A stretch of DNA of 64,000 nucleotides from DATFLL01 sp035267785 (GTDB lineage: Bacteria > Pseudomonadota > Gammaproteobacteria > DATFLL01): positions 36,085 through 100,084 of the forward strand of contig DATFLL010000042.1 of assembly GCA_035267785.1 (NCBI GenBank). The letters are read 5' to 3'. Shown here one piece after another: positions 17,585 to 25,892 of the stretch (position 1 is the stretch's first letter; every line of letters begins with the position of its first letter). The translations under genes were made by a program, and so were the position numbers. The notes beneath the pieces are model-generated. The model worked only from the letters and a program-made list of their open reading frames with translations, ran no database searches and was not told where the DNA came from.

Positions 17585-18787
17585 ATGCTCATCCCGTCAA
17601 CCGGCGCCAACAAGTCCGAGGCCCGTGCGCGCACCCGCATCTGGGACGTGCCCGTGCGGGTGTTCCACTGGCTGTTTGCGCTGGCCTTCGGCGCCGCCTG
17701 GCTGAGCACGGGCGATCGCTATCTTTATCTGCACGTCTTCGCGGGCTACGTGTTCGGTGCGCTGCTGGCCTTCCGTCTGGCATGGGGCATCGTCGGCGGC
17801 GGCCATGCACGGTTCGCCCGTTTTCTCTACTCGCCGGCGCAGGCGCTGTCCTACCTGCACGCGCTGGCCCGGCGTCGGGCGCCCGACTTCGGCGGGCACA
17901 ATCCGGCCGGCAGCTGGGCGGTCTTCCTCATGCTCGCACTGGCCGCCGGCCTCGCCGCGACCGGCCTGCTCACGCTGGGCGGCCAGGAACAAGAAGGGCC
18001 CCTCGCCGGGACCCTCGGCTTCGGCGCGGGCGCCCTCCTGCGCGACGTGCACGCGGGACTGGCGTGGGCGCTCGCGGTGACCGCGGCGCTGCACGTCACC
18101 GGTGTACTGGCGGGCAGCCTCGCGCACCGCGAGAACCTGGTCGCCGCCATGGTCACGGGGCACAAACGTGCGACTGGCGAACGCGACGTGCGCGCGCGCG
18201 CCGGCATCGGGATCGCCATGGTGACGTTGCTAGCGGCGGCAGCGGCACTGTACTTCCGGCCCCTGGTGAGCGCGCCCCCGGGCAAGCCCTATCTTCCCTA
18301 CACCGGCCCCCGACTGGCCGACGACACGACCTGGCGCACCGAGTGCGGCAGCTGCCACCTCGCCTACCAGCCGGGCCTGCTGCCGGCGCGGTCGTGGCGG
18401 CGCATGCTGGCCGGCCAGCACGACCATTTCGGCGAGGACCTGGCGCTGGATTCGACCACACTGCACACCGTCGAGGTCTTTCTTACCCGCCACGGCGCCG
18501 AGCGCGGGGAGACCGAACCGGCGTGGTACGTGGCTCATACCACCCCGGCGCGGGAGGTGCCGCTTCGGATCACCCGTACGGCGTACTGGCGGGGCAAACA
18601 CGGGGGACTGGACCCCGGCGTCTGGTCACGCCCCGGCGTGCACGGCAAGGCCGACTGTGCGGCCTGTCACCTGGACGCCGCCGCCGGCACCTTCCGGGAT
18701 GGCGCCATGCGTATCCCCGCGGCCGCGTTGACGTGGCATGCACAAACATCCAACCCCACGCTTCTCGTGAAGGAGGCAAACCCATGA
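17585..18787 (+). CDS. cytochrome b561-type protein fused to a diheme cytochrome c domain
   Basis: 400 residues. Residues about 18-195 are a Ni/Fe-hydrogenase-type di-heme cytochrome b561: 'IWDVPVRVFHWLFALAFGAA' with heme-ligand His, 'DRYLYLHVFAGYVFGALLAF' and 'DVHAGLAWALAVTAALHVTG'. After a fifth membrane segment (about 212-230) comes a periplasmic domain with two c-type heme sites, CGSCH (about 253) and CAACH (about 357), similar to the separate DHC protein encoded at 19206 ('CGSCHLAYQPGLLPARSWRRM' there reads 'CGACHVAYPARMLPPHAWKRI'). It probably passes quinol-derived electrons to SHP. The stop overlaps the SHP start region. Confidence 0.88.
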   Translation: MLIPSTGANKSEARARTRIWDVPVRVFHWLFALAFGAAWLSTGDRYLYLHVFAGYVFGALLAFRLAWGIVGGGHARFARFLYSPAQALSYLHALARRRAPDFGGHNPAGSWAVFLMLALAAGLAATGLLTLGGQEQEGPLAGTLGFGAGALLRDVHAGLAWALAVTAALHVTGVLAGSLAHRENLVAAMVTGHKRATGERDVRARAGIGIAMVTLLAAAAALYFRPLVSAPPGKPYLPYTGPRLADDTTWRTECGSCHLAYQPGLLPARSWRRMLAGQHDHFGEDLALDSTTLHTVEVFLTRHGAERGETEPAWYVAHTTPAREVPLRITRTAYWRGKHGGLDPGVWSRPGVHGKADCAACHLDAAAGTFRDGAMRIPAAALTWHAQTSNPTLLVKEANP

Positions 18788-19182
18788 AGTTATTGATACT
18801 CGCGGCCGCCGCGGCCGCGGCCCTGGCCGTTGTACCGGCCCACGCCGGCGACGCCACCGCCCCGCTGCTCGAGGGCTACCGGGCCGCAGGCGCCGGTCCC
18901 TTCGACGCCGCGGCCGGGCGTGCCCTGTGGACGCAGAGACACCCCGGCCGGGATGGCGAACGCAGTTGCAGCACGTGCCACACGGCCAACCTGCGCCAGG
19001 CCGGGCGACACGCGCGTACCGGCAAGGCCATCGAACCGATGGCCCCGTCGGTCAACGCAAAACGCCTGGCCGACGCGGCCAAGATCGAAAAATGGTTCAC
19101 GCGCAACTGCAAGTGGACCCTCGGCCGCGCCTGCACCGCCCAGGAAAAGGGCGACATCCTGACCTTCATCAAATCTCAATAG
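18784..19182 (+). CDS. shp: sphaeroides heme protein (SHP)-type cytochrome c, DUF1924
   Basis: 132 residues with a signal peptide (1-21, ending AHAG) and one heme motif, CSTCH (62-66). The C-terminal region 'AKIEKWFTRNCKWTLGRACT' with 'EKGDILTFIKSQ' matches DUF1924/SHP, a high-spin cytochrome c that binds oxygen and other small ligands and is reduced by DHC. The ATG overlaps the previous stop and follows AAGGAGG. Gene order b561-SHP-DHC corresponds to the known SHP clusters of purple bacteria, though here the b561 carries its own diheme domain. Confidence 0.9.
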   Translation: MKLLILAAAAAAALAVVPAHAGDATAPLLEGYRAAGAGPFDAAAGRALWTQRHPGRDGERSCSTCHTANLRQAGRHARTGKAIEPMAPSVNAKRLADAAKIEKWFTRNCKWTLGRACTAQEKGDILTFIKSQ

Positions 19183-19205
19183 CCGACACCGCACCGAGGT
19201 AACCC

Positions 19206-19736
19206 ATGAAGACGAAATTCATCATCGCCGCCCTGATACTCGGCTCACCCGCAGCGGCACTGGTGGGGCTCGACCCATTGCACAACGGCGAGGTCCGGGC
19301 CGCCGAGGCCGCCGCGCCCAAGAGCGATCAGACGACCCGATCACGCTACCGAGCCGAATGCGGCGCCTGCCACGTAGCCTATCCGGCCCGCATGCTGCCG
19401 CCCCACGCATGGAAGCGCATCATGCAGAATCTCGAGCGCCACTACGGCGACAACGCCGAGCTCTCGCCCGCACTACAGGCCGAGCTGACCGGCTACCTGC
19501 TGGACCACGCCCGTAAGCCGCGGCGCTATTCCGAACCGGCCGCCAACGAACTGCCGCGTATCACCACCCAGCGCTGGTTCACGCACGAGCACGGCGAGCT
19601 GCCCCGCCGGATGGTCCAGGGCAATCCCAAGGTCGGCTCGTTCAGCAACTGCGCCGCCTGTCACAGCGCGGCGACGCAGGGCCACTTCAGTGAGCACGGC
19701 GTGCGGATCCCCGGCTACGGGCGGTGGGACGACTGA
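19206..19736 (+). CDS. diheme cytochrome c (DHC)
   Basis: 176 residues with an N-terminal signal (about 1-33) and two c-type heme motifs, CGACH (52-56) and CAACH (149-153). It resembles the C-terminal domain of the b561 fusion upstream, so one is probably a duplicate of the other. DHC proteins are the direct electron donors of SHP. The gene starts 23 bases after SHP with a GAGGT sequence before the ATG and is the last of the three-gene operon. Confidence 0.9.
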   Translation: MKTKFIIAALILGSPAAALVGLDPLHNGEVRAAEAAAPKSDQTTRSRYRAECGACHVAYPARMLPPHAWKRIMQNLERHYGDNAELSPALQAELTGYLLDHARKPRRYSEPAANELPRITTQRWFTHEHGELPRRMVQGNPKVGSFSNCAACHSAATQGHFSEHGVRIPGYGRWDD

Positions 19737-19764
19737 CGACGAATGGCCCGGCGGCGCCGATGCG

Positions 19765-21468
19765 CTACAACAGGGCGCGCACGGCATCCGCCAGCCGATC
19801 GGCATCACCGAAGGGAACATGACGGATACCCCTCGACCTGTCTTCCGGGATGCCGCAGCCGGGCGAAATCACCAGATTGGCGCCCGCGGCGTGGGCCCGA
19901 AGCAGTTGTCTCGGCCAATACTCGAACAGGGCCGGCTGCACCACCGTGTGGACCCGACCCCAGTCGAGGGATTCGGCGGGTTGTCGGTCGATCGGCAGGC
20001 CTTTCCAGAAATCGGCCGCCTCAAGGTCCGGCCCCACCAAGGTCAGGTGAAGGCCGGTCTGTCGTATCATGTCGCGCACGGCATAGGCGCCCTTTCGTGC
20101 CAGCGTCGGGCCGAAAAAGACCAGCGTATCGCGCGGCGCATCCGGGCCAACATCGCCGGGGTGTGCCGGCACTTCCCACGGCAGGCGCACGACATTATCG
20201 AAGAGCTCGGCAATCTGTGCGTGCGGCGTGACAATCTGCCTGGCAGCACGCAGGGCGTTCGCCTCCGCCTCGACGAACCATCGGGGCGCGCGGAATTCGC
20301 GCAGGGTCCGGCTCGCCGAGTAGAGCCGACTGGCGACATCGAGCTCCAGCTCGAGTACCGCCGCGGGCAGGCGATACATGAGAACGTCGACGGTACGGCC
20401 GCCGAGCAGCCCCGCGAGCCAAAGATAGGGCAGCAACGGCTGCGCCACACACAAATGCTCGGCGTCGAAGGCCAGGTGCCGGCCGTAACGCACCGCCAGC
20501 GCCTCGGCCATCCGGAAGTGGGTCTTGGCGACAGTTCTGCCGCGCGCCGCCGCGTAGCGCAGAGCCAGCGAACGGCGTATCCGAAACAAGGGAAACTCCA
20601 TGACCTGCCCCGCCAGCCCGCTGTCCCAATTCTGGCCGCCGCGCGTGCGAAATGGTATCAGGACCTGATCCTCCAACCGTACGTTCGCTCGGAGGTGCGT
20701 GCCGAGCTCGGGGCGGTATTCGTCAAGGAGGTAGGCCGTCCTCGACTCGGCAGCAGACCGCGGCGGCATGACCGCCTCGAAACGGTTGACGCCCGAACGC
20801 TCATGAACGGCATCCGGCGTGGGCGGAGATTTGCTGCGCAGGCGCACGACGAGTGCGTCCCGGGTGAGGTGGCTTTCGATCAGCAGGGGTGCGGAGGAAC
20901 GGAATCGCAAATCGACGTAATTCCAAAAAAGCGTCGCGTCCCGCTCCGGGTGATGGGGCACGTCCGCGGGCAGGACCGTGTGGCGGTGATGTTCGAGAAG
21001 GTCCAAGCCCGCGCCGGTGGCCAACTCGAGCAACGAGCCGGACAATTGACACAATCCGCCGCCGGTCGTTGGAATCACGCACCCTTCGCGTACCTCCCGC
21101 CCCTTCACGTAACCGCGCAACCGCCACGGCGGTCCGACGTGGCGCCAGAAGCTGAACGTGCGGCCGGGATCGAGGACCAGGCCATCGAGGCGGCGACAGG
21201 CCAGGCGGAGATTCTGAATCTTGCCCAGCAGGAGCGGACGCTCGCTGGCGCCGGCCACGGTATACAGAGGTGAGGTCGATTCGCCAACGACAAACGGGAA
21301 GTCGGCCTTCGCGCCCTTGGCGAGACGGGGCGGACCGGCGAGCAGATCGACCAGCCAGCGCCTGATCTGCAGGCCCTTGGACCTGAACAGAAAGGACGCG
21401 TCGACGGCAAGCAGGCGCAGATTCGGTCGCCTGGTTCTGAGCGAGCTTGGATCGAGTGGTTCCACCAT
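19765..21468 (-). CDS. VanW-domain protein fused to a glycosyltransferase-like domain
   Basis: 567 residues. The N-terminal half is a VanW domain: 'DGLVLDPGRTFSFWRHVGPP', then 'GCVIPTTGGGLCQLSGSLLE' (the G-G-G-x-C-Q-L-S core) and 'GLDLLEHHRHTVLP' (about residues 110-165). The C-terminal half (about 330-567) looks like a GT-B glycosyltransferase: 'RQIVTPHAQIAELFDNVVRL', 'RDTLVFFGPTLARKGAYAVR', 'LHLTLVGP' and 'LLRAHAAGANLVISPGCGIP'. No signal peptide. VanW is known from vancomycin-resistance clusters but has no proven activity. The fusion suggests glycan or envelope modification. It is convergent with the DHC gene. Confidence 0.8.
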   Translation of the reverse strand: MVEPLDPSSLRTRRPNLRLLAVDASFLFRSKGLQIRRWLVDLLAGPPRLAKGAKADFPFVVGESTSPLYTVAGASERPLLLGKIQNLRLACRRLDGLVLDPGRTFSFWRHVGPPWRLRGYVKGREVREGCVIPTTGGGLCQLSGSLLELATGAGLDLLEHHRHTVLPADVPHHPERDATLFWNYVDLRFRSSAPLLIESHLTRDALVVRLRSKSPPTPDAVHERSGVNRFEAVMPPRSAAESRTAYLLDEYRPELGTHLRANVRLEDQVLIPFRTRGGQNWDSGLAGQVMEFPLFRIRRSLALRYAAARGRTVAKTHFRMAEALAVRYGRHLAFDAEHLCVAQPLLPYLWLAGLLGGRTVDVLMYRLPAAVLELELDVASRLYSASRTLREFRAPRWFVEAEANALRAARQIVTPHAQIAELFDNVVRLPWEVPAHPGDVGPDAPRDTLVFFGPTLARKGAYAVRDMIRQTGLHLTLVGPDLEAADFWKGLPIDRQPAESLDWGRVHTVVQPALFEYWPRQLLRAHAAGANLVISPGCGIPEDRSRGIRHVPFGDADRLADAVRALL

Positions 21469-21630
21469 CGCGCGGAGGTCAGGCCGTAGGGTCAGTCTGA
21501 ATGGATCGCGCCCGGCTCCACTGGATGGACACGTTCCGATCCGGGCGGCAAATATGCCGTGTTAATTGTTATCGGCAGGACCACCGACGCCTGAAACCCG
21601 CATCGGGCCGAGCGGGCGCCGCTGGAGCCC

Positions 21631-21954
21631 CTAGTCGTCACAGGACCGGTTTGCGAACAACAGGCCGCCGACGATCTGACCCAGCCACCAATCGGGGTCC
21701 GCGAGCTCTTCGTCCTCCTCGGCCTGCGCATCCCGGCGGATCTTCCTCGCCGCCTTTTCGTAGGGCTCGGCCAGTCGGTCCTCGTTGGTGAAGCGGTAGC
21801 TCCTGGCGATGGCCTCGTAAGTGCTCGCCTTCTGTTCGGCGTCCGGCGATATGTCGTTGTCCCGCGGGCACACCGACGCCGCGCAGCCGCCGAGCGCGAA
21901 TGCGATGTGCAATACAGCGGCACCCCGCCAGACTCGCCTCATCGAGCTAGGCAT
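21631..21954 (-). CDS. small lipoprotein of unknown function
   Basis: 107 residues with a signal peptide and lipobox ALGGC at about residues 22-26, so the mature protein begins at a lipidated Cys. It is then charged and helical (DAEQKASTYEAIARSYRFTN; EKAARKIRRDAQAEEDEELA) and ends in 'DPDWWLGQIVGGLLFANRSC'. Two close Met codons are possible starts (21954 or 21942). No family recognised. Confidence 0.65.
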   Translation of the reverse strand: MPSSMRRVWRGAAVLHIAFALGGCAASVCPRDNDISPDAEQKASTYEAIARSYRFTNEDRLAEPYEKAARKIRRDAQAEEDEELADPDWWLGQIVGGLLFANRSCDD

Positions 21955-22241
21955 AACAACGGCTCGCGGACGACACCCGGCTGGTCGGAACCAGCGCAAG
22001 CGGCGTTGGCCTGTCAGTGAATCCGATAGTCGCCACGGTACACCGTCCCTAGTAACTGAAAGCGGCACCGAAGACCCTCGCCGGCGTTGACCTCACATAG
22101 CGCCCCCCGCTCGCGGGCCAAGTGGCCGGCAAGAGCCCTCTGCTCTGTATCGGTTATGACGAGGAGGCACTTGAGCGGCCGACCAGACGTCGTTCGTCCA
22201 GCCCGCTCACGCAGCCGGGCCGCAGGTGGGAGGTGAGGAAC

Positions 22242-22745
22242 TCATCGGGAATGGACTTCGTCCGCCAATGCGTTCAGCGCCGTGCCCTGCAGCCGGTAGA
22301 TATCCCATTGGCCCTTGGCGGTGGCGCCGATGGCCTCGTAAAACCCGACTGCCCCTTCGTCCGAGGACAGCACCCACCACTCCAGACGACTGCAGCCCCG
22401 CTGGCGGGTCAGGTCGGCCAGGTACGCCAGCAGATAACGACCGATGCCGGCGCCGCGCCAGTTGCCGCGCACATACAGGTCTTCCAGGTGAATGCCGCAG
22501 CGGCCACGGAAGGTGGAATAGTTGTCGTAGAACAGCGCGAAACCGGCCGGGTCGCCGTCGGCGTAGGCGATGACCACCTCGGCCTTGGGCCGGCGGCCGA
22601 ACAGGGCATCGTGCAGGTCCGCTTCGGTGGCCACGACTTCGTGCGCGAGTCCCAGGTGATCGGCCAGCGACTCGATCATGTCGTGGACCAGCGCGACGTC
22701 CGCCTCGGTCGCGGCTTCGATACGGATCTCTGGCAGTTCCCCCAT
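22242..22745 (-). CDS. GNAT family N-acetyltransferase, SSAT-like
   Basis: 167 residues. Motif A is 'IHLEDLYVRGNWRGAGIGRYL' with R-G-A-G-I-G; 'ADGDPAGFALFYDNYSTFRG' and 'CSRLEWWVLSSDEGAVGFYE' are typical of the diamine/spermidine acetyltransferase-like branch. The start MGELPEIRIEAATEAD is preferred to one 12 codons upstream. Substrate not determined, perhaps a polyamine or amino acid. Confidence 0.88.
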   Translation of the reverse strand: MGELPEIRIEAATEADVALVHDMIESLADHLGLAHEVVATEADLHDALFGRRPKAEVVIAYADGDPAGFALFYDNYSTFRGRCGIHLEDLYVRGNWRGAGIGRYLLAYLADLTRQRGCSRLEWWVLSSDEGAVGFYEAIGATAKGQWDIYRLQGTALNALADEVHSR

Positions 22746-22824
22746 TGCTATAACATAGCCTGGCGAACGAACCTTTTTCAATTTCGGCGGGGGAACAAGC
22801 CTGCCTGTCCGGCCCGGGCCTTAG

Positions 22825-23262
22825 CTAAGGAATCGGATGGACTCCGGTATCGAGTCGAAAGGGGGCACCGTCAGCCAGCGGGAATCGCGTACTGCCGGCG
22901 AGCCCGCTCGTAAAATAATGCACGGTGGCACCGTCCTCATCACCCACGAAAGAACCCTTGCACTGGTAATGACTGGCGGTCGCCGGATCAACGCCGGGAT
23001 TGGCATCGAAGTGGACTGTCGTGCTGCCTACATACGCACCGCCGGTGATATTTACGCGTCCGCGGCCGATACCGATGTTCCTACCACCGAGCCGCGGCTC
23101 GTTCGTGTATATCCAGCAGGCTACGAGCATGGCGTCGACGTTGGGTGGCAGACTGCGAAGCTGCAGCGGAATCGTAATGTTGAAGTCCGCCGCACGCACG
23201 CCGCTCCACACCAGAAGGGATGCACAAACCAGCAGTGCGCGAATAACGTTCAATTGGTTCAT
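22825..23262 (-). CDS. exported Cys-Trp protein, module component A, copy 1
   Basis: 145 residues with a Sec signal peptide (1-24, ending VRAA). The mature protein is beta-rich. It shares with the 151-residue protein at 54875-55330 the pattern ITIPLQLRSL..VDAMLVACWIY (there VTFQVPVSVRGL..VNKVAVVCWIL), a Gly-rich turn with 'IG', a strand with a Thr-Val-x-V/F pattern, and a second Cys about 50 residues after the first (HYQCKGSF against SWKCALGL). The two Cys could form a disulfide in the periplasm. It lies 44 bases after the repeat protein gene on the same strand. Function unknown. Confidence 0.75.
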   Translation of the reverse strand: MNQLNVIRALLVCASLLVWSGVRAADFNITIPLQLRSLPPNVDAMLVACWIYTNEPRLGGRNIGIGRGRVNITGGAYVGSTTVHFDANPGVDPATASHYQCKGSFVGDEDGATVHYFTSGLAGSTRFPLADGAPFRLDTGVHPIP

Positions 23263-23306
23263 GTGTTGTCCTCGCAATTCAGTTGGCGGCACAAGGCCTC
23301 CCGGCG

Positions 23307-24083
23307 TCAATGCAGTGTGCCGGTTCCGGTGAGGGTAAAGCCGGCAGCAGCGTTGAAGCTCTTGGAAGTGAACGGTGCGCGCTCGGTGAGCTCGCCGACA
23401 CCGGTGACCGACAATTCGTCCGTGGTGAATGTCCGGGGTGAAAATGGACCGCGTGTTGCCAGCGCCCCGGTCCCCGTCACCGTGAAAGCGAGTGTCCGCA
23501 GCGAGTGGGGACCGGAGGTGCCCGAGGCGAGCGGACTGCGCGCCGGCATAGCCTGTCGCGACGACGGCAATCCGCCCCGAGCCCCCTTCGGCAGCGGGCT
23601 TTGCGGCGAGGGTCGTGAGAGCGCCGCCGATTTTGAGGGGCGGTGCGGGGGCTGGATACCAGGCCGTATCCGCGAATGGGGCGCTTGAAGATTTTGTTGA
23701 AGGTGCGGCTTGCGCACCGGGGCACGTAGAGCAGTTGCGGACTGGGATTGGCCGGGTTTGTGCGCCTTGCGCTTGGCAACCCCCTTGTTGCACTTGGCGA
23801 GCTGCCGCGCAGTGAGCCTTTTCTTCGGATGCCCGTAGAACGCGATAGCGCCGACTCGTCGCGCCAGAGCATGACATGCGCGCACGGCGGGACGCGGCCA
23901 CGGACCTGCCGTGGTGCACCGGCGGCCCGCACACTTCCAGCGGACCCCACCGGCCATTACCACGCCCTGCTTGGCGACGGGCGCGGCGGTCCGTGCCGTA
24001 TAGTGGTACGTGGCGGCCAGCGCAGCGATCGGCAGGAACGCAGTCAAAATGCACGCGACAATCATCGGCGAACGGTATGCCAC
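23307..24083 (-). CDS. exported protein with three TGxG repeats, module component B, copy 1
   Basis: 258 residues, GTG start with a signal peptide (about 1-23); an ATG at 24065 is an alternative. A Cys-rich segment follows ('VRWKCAGRRCTTAGPWPRPA', 'ACHALARRVG', 'LTARQLAKCNKG'), then a long basic Pro/Ser/Arg-rich linker. The C-terminus has three repeats, FTVTGTG (200-206), LSVTGVG (224-230) and FTLTGTG (249-255), the first two preceded by a Ser-x-Arg-Thr turn. The product at 55362-55748 has three similar repeats and precedes the same partner. Function unknown. Confidence 0.72.
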   Translation of the reverse strand: MAYRSPMIVACILTAFLPIAALAATYHYTARTAAPVAKQGVVMAGGVRWKCAGRRCTTAGPWPRPAVRACHALARRVGAIAFYGHPKKRLTARQLAKCNKGVAKRKAHKPGQSQSATALRAPVRKPHLQQNLQAPHSRIRPGIQPPHRPSKSAALSRPSPQSPLPKGARGGLPSSRQAMPARSPLASGTSGPHSLRTLAFTVTGTGALATRGPFSPRTFTTDELSVTGVGELTERAPFTSKSFNAAAGFTLTGTGTLH

Positions 24084-24443
24084 TTATCCCCCCAAGGCAG
24101 CATATTTACCCAAAAAGCCTAGGTGCGCCGCACCGTCGGGTCAAGGCACTCGGCCCTATTACAGTGGCCGTGAGGCGGCGCGAGTCCGACGCCACGCTGC
24201 ACTCCCGGCATCGGCGCGGCATGTACACATCCGCGTACAGACACCCAGGCTGGTCGACCACCGCCCGACACTCTCGGCGAAGCGAGAACCGGGCCGTGCC
24301 GCCGAGATACCTCGCGTCGTGAACGCACGGGTGCGTCTGGTAACGTACCGCCTGGAAAGGCGGGAAGGGACGAGCAAGCCGCTCGCCCCTGCCGGCGTAT
24401 TGCACGGGACCTCGGACCGCTTCGAATTCGGCGCCTATCCCAC
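24084..24443. other. 360-base gap
   Basis: Separates two minus-strand exported-protein genes. Several short frames exist on both strands, but none has a ribosome-binding site or convincing composition. It is long enough for a promoter for the repeat-protein gene, which would make the TIG/CARDB gene a separate transcript. Confidence 0.5.
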
Positions 24444-25457
24444 TCAGCGCGAAGCGGTTGGAACGTTATTGGTCTCCAAGGTGTGACGGATTTGTGCCGC
24501 GCGTAAAAAAGTGGTGTTGTTCGTCATAACACAATCGTCGTTCTGCGGATTGCCGTCCATCCGGATGTCGGGATCGTAGACCAGCATCGCCTTGTAACTG
24601 GCACTGAACTCACCGGATTTGTACCAGTGTTCGATCGTGTACACGACGGCACTGCTATCGGCACCGGGGTTGACGGTCACCTCGCGGAACGAGCGGCTCG
24701 GAATCACTTCGGACTTCAACAAGCGTGAGCCTTCATAGAGGTTGAGGCGCACCTGTCGCCGATTGGAGACGAACGGCCCATTGCCGCGATTGTGCGCCTG
24801 CATCAGTATTTTGAAGATGTACGAACCGTCGGGATGGCGGGCCGGCCAGCCGATGCGCAGCTTGGGGACAAGATCCGGACAGCGGCGGGTGAGCGGACGC
24901 GGCTGGACCTGGGGCAGCCCCGAGGGCCGCTGGTTCGCCAGTCCGGGCTTGAGGTGAGCGGCTGCCGCTCCCTTCGGGGTGGCATTTGCCGTTCCACCAT
25001 GGCGCGAGATCCTGAAGTTGCGATGGTTGCTGGAACGCTTGTGACCGTTGTACCAGACGTGGACGTAAACGTCGTAGTAACCCGGGGTTGCGCTGCGCGG
25101 GATCACGCCAACGATGCGGGTATCCGACCAGCTGCGGACCTGCAGGATAGGAGGCCGCGATCCGCCCAAGGATTGATTCAGTGATACAACGTGACGGTTG
25201 GAAGCAGGCCCGAAACAACGGCCCGTGAGCGTAAGGGTCGTCCCGGCATATCCCTGGTAGGGCCGGATGCCGTCGAGGCGCGGCCGCGTGCAGGGCAACT
25301 TGATCGGCTTCACCTGCTGCGCTGGGAGCTTTTGCTGAGGTGTCAGCGGTACCTTGACGGTCGGACCGGCGATTCCCGAGCCGGCCACGGCGGGTACTTG
25401 GAGCGAAACAAGGGCGGCACCGAACAGGACGGCGGCCCCCAGACGAAAATGACTCAT
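24444..25457 (-). CDS. exported protein with TIG/IPT-like and CARDB-like domains
   Basis: 337 residues with a signal peptide (1-26, ending AVAG). Residues about 58-145 resemble an IPT/TIG immunoglobulin-like fold: 'PRLDGIRPYQGYAGTTLTLT', 'GRCFGP', then 'SDTRIVGVIPRSATPGYYDV'. After a basic Pro-rich linker, residues about 195-320 look like a CARDB domain: 'CPDLVPKLRIGW', 'IFKILMQAHNRGNGPFVSNR' and a final Asn-rich 'GNPQNDDCVMTNNTTFLR'. It probably acts outside the cytoplasm in binding or structure. It is upstream of and co-oriented with the repeat/Cys-Trp gene pair. Confidence 0.75.
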   Translation of the reverse strand: MSHFRLGAAVLFGAALVSLQVPAVAGSGIAGPTVKVPLTPQQKLPAQQVKPIKLPCTRPRLDGIRPYQGYAGTTLTLTGRCFGPASNRHVVSLNQSLGGSRPPILQVRSWSDTRIVGVIPRSATPGYYDVYVHVWYNGHKRSSNHRNFRISRHGGTANATPKGAAAAHLKPGLANQRPSGLPQVQPRPLTRRCPDLVPKLRIGWPARHPDGSYIFKILMQAHNRGNGPFVSNRRQVRLNLYEGSRLLKSEVIPSRSFREVTVNPGADSSAVVYTIEHWYKSGEFSASYKAMLVYDPDIRMDGNPQNDDCVMTNNTTFLRAAQIRHTLETNNVPTASR

Positions 25458-25703
25458 TATTCTTTTCCTCGTCGTTATAGTCAGAGTGGACCTGTCCGTT
25501 GGTCGCCCGGTATCGCTATTCGGTTCAACGGCACGCCCGCCCGGGGAAAGCATCAATGGAAGGCCAAGAGAATCAGATGGTTATAAAAGAAGGGCCGAAA
25601 TGATTGAGGGTCGGGCGTATCCCGGTATCGAGTCGGCAAGGTGCGCCCGCGGCGCGCAGGGCGACGCGCTACCTCATACGGGCCCAGGCCGACGTGGCGC
25701 ACC

Positions 25704-25892
25704 TCAGTCGCGGTCGATCGTATCGCCGCAGCTTGCGCCGCGCTCGGGGGGCGTTTCCTCGTCGAGCCAGGCGGCCCGCTCTTCCCTGAGCAGGCGCTTG
25801 TCCCGCGAACGCTGACCACCCCGGCTGCGCTGGTGCACCCCGCCCTTTCGCATCAACGGATGCCGGGCGTAGCGATTACGCGGTGCGGGCAC
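25704..25892 (-). CDS. small basic conserved protein, 62 aa
   Basis: A GTG start at 25892 lies inside the last codons of the upstream gene (17-base overlap), implying translational coupling. The sequence is strongly basic in its first half, with 'HPLMRKGGVHQRSRGGQRSR' followed by 'LLREERAAWLDEE'. I recall similar small 'LLRKGGVHQ' proteins in other proteobacteria; the basic Lys-Gly-rich stretch recalls the ribosome-rescue factor ArfA, but I cannot confirm a relation. Missing start Met and short length are reasons for caution. Confidence 0.5.
   Translation of the reverse strand: MPAPRNRYARHPLMRKGGVHQRSRGGQRSRDKRLLREERAAWLDEETPPERGASCGDTIDRD

Noticed and set aside
19690..21273. Long plus-strand open frame of 527 codons
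   Set aside because: It is antisense to the VanW-glycosyltransferase gene. Its composition is Arg/Gly/Gln-rich with no motifs, as expected for a shadow frame in GC-rich DNA.
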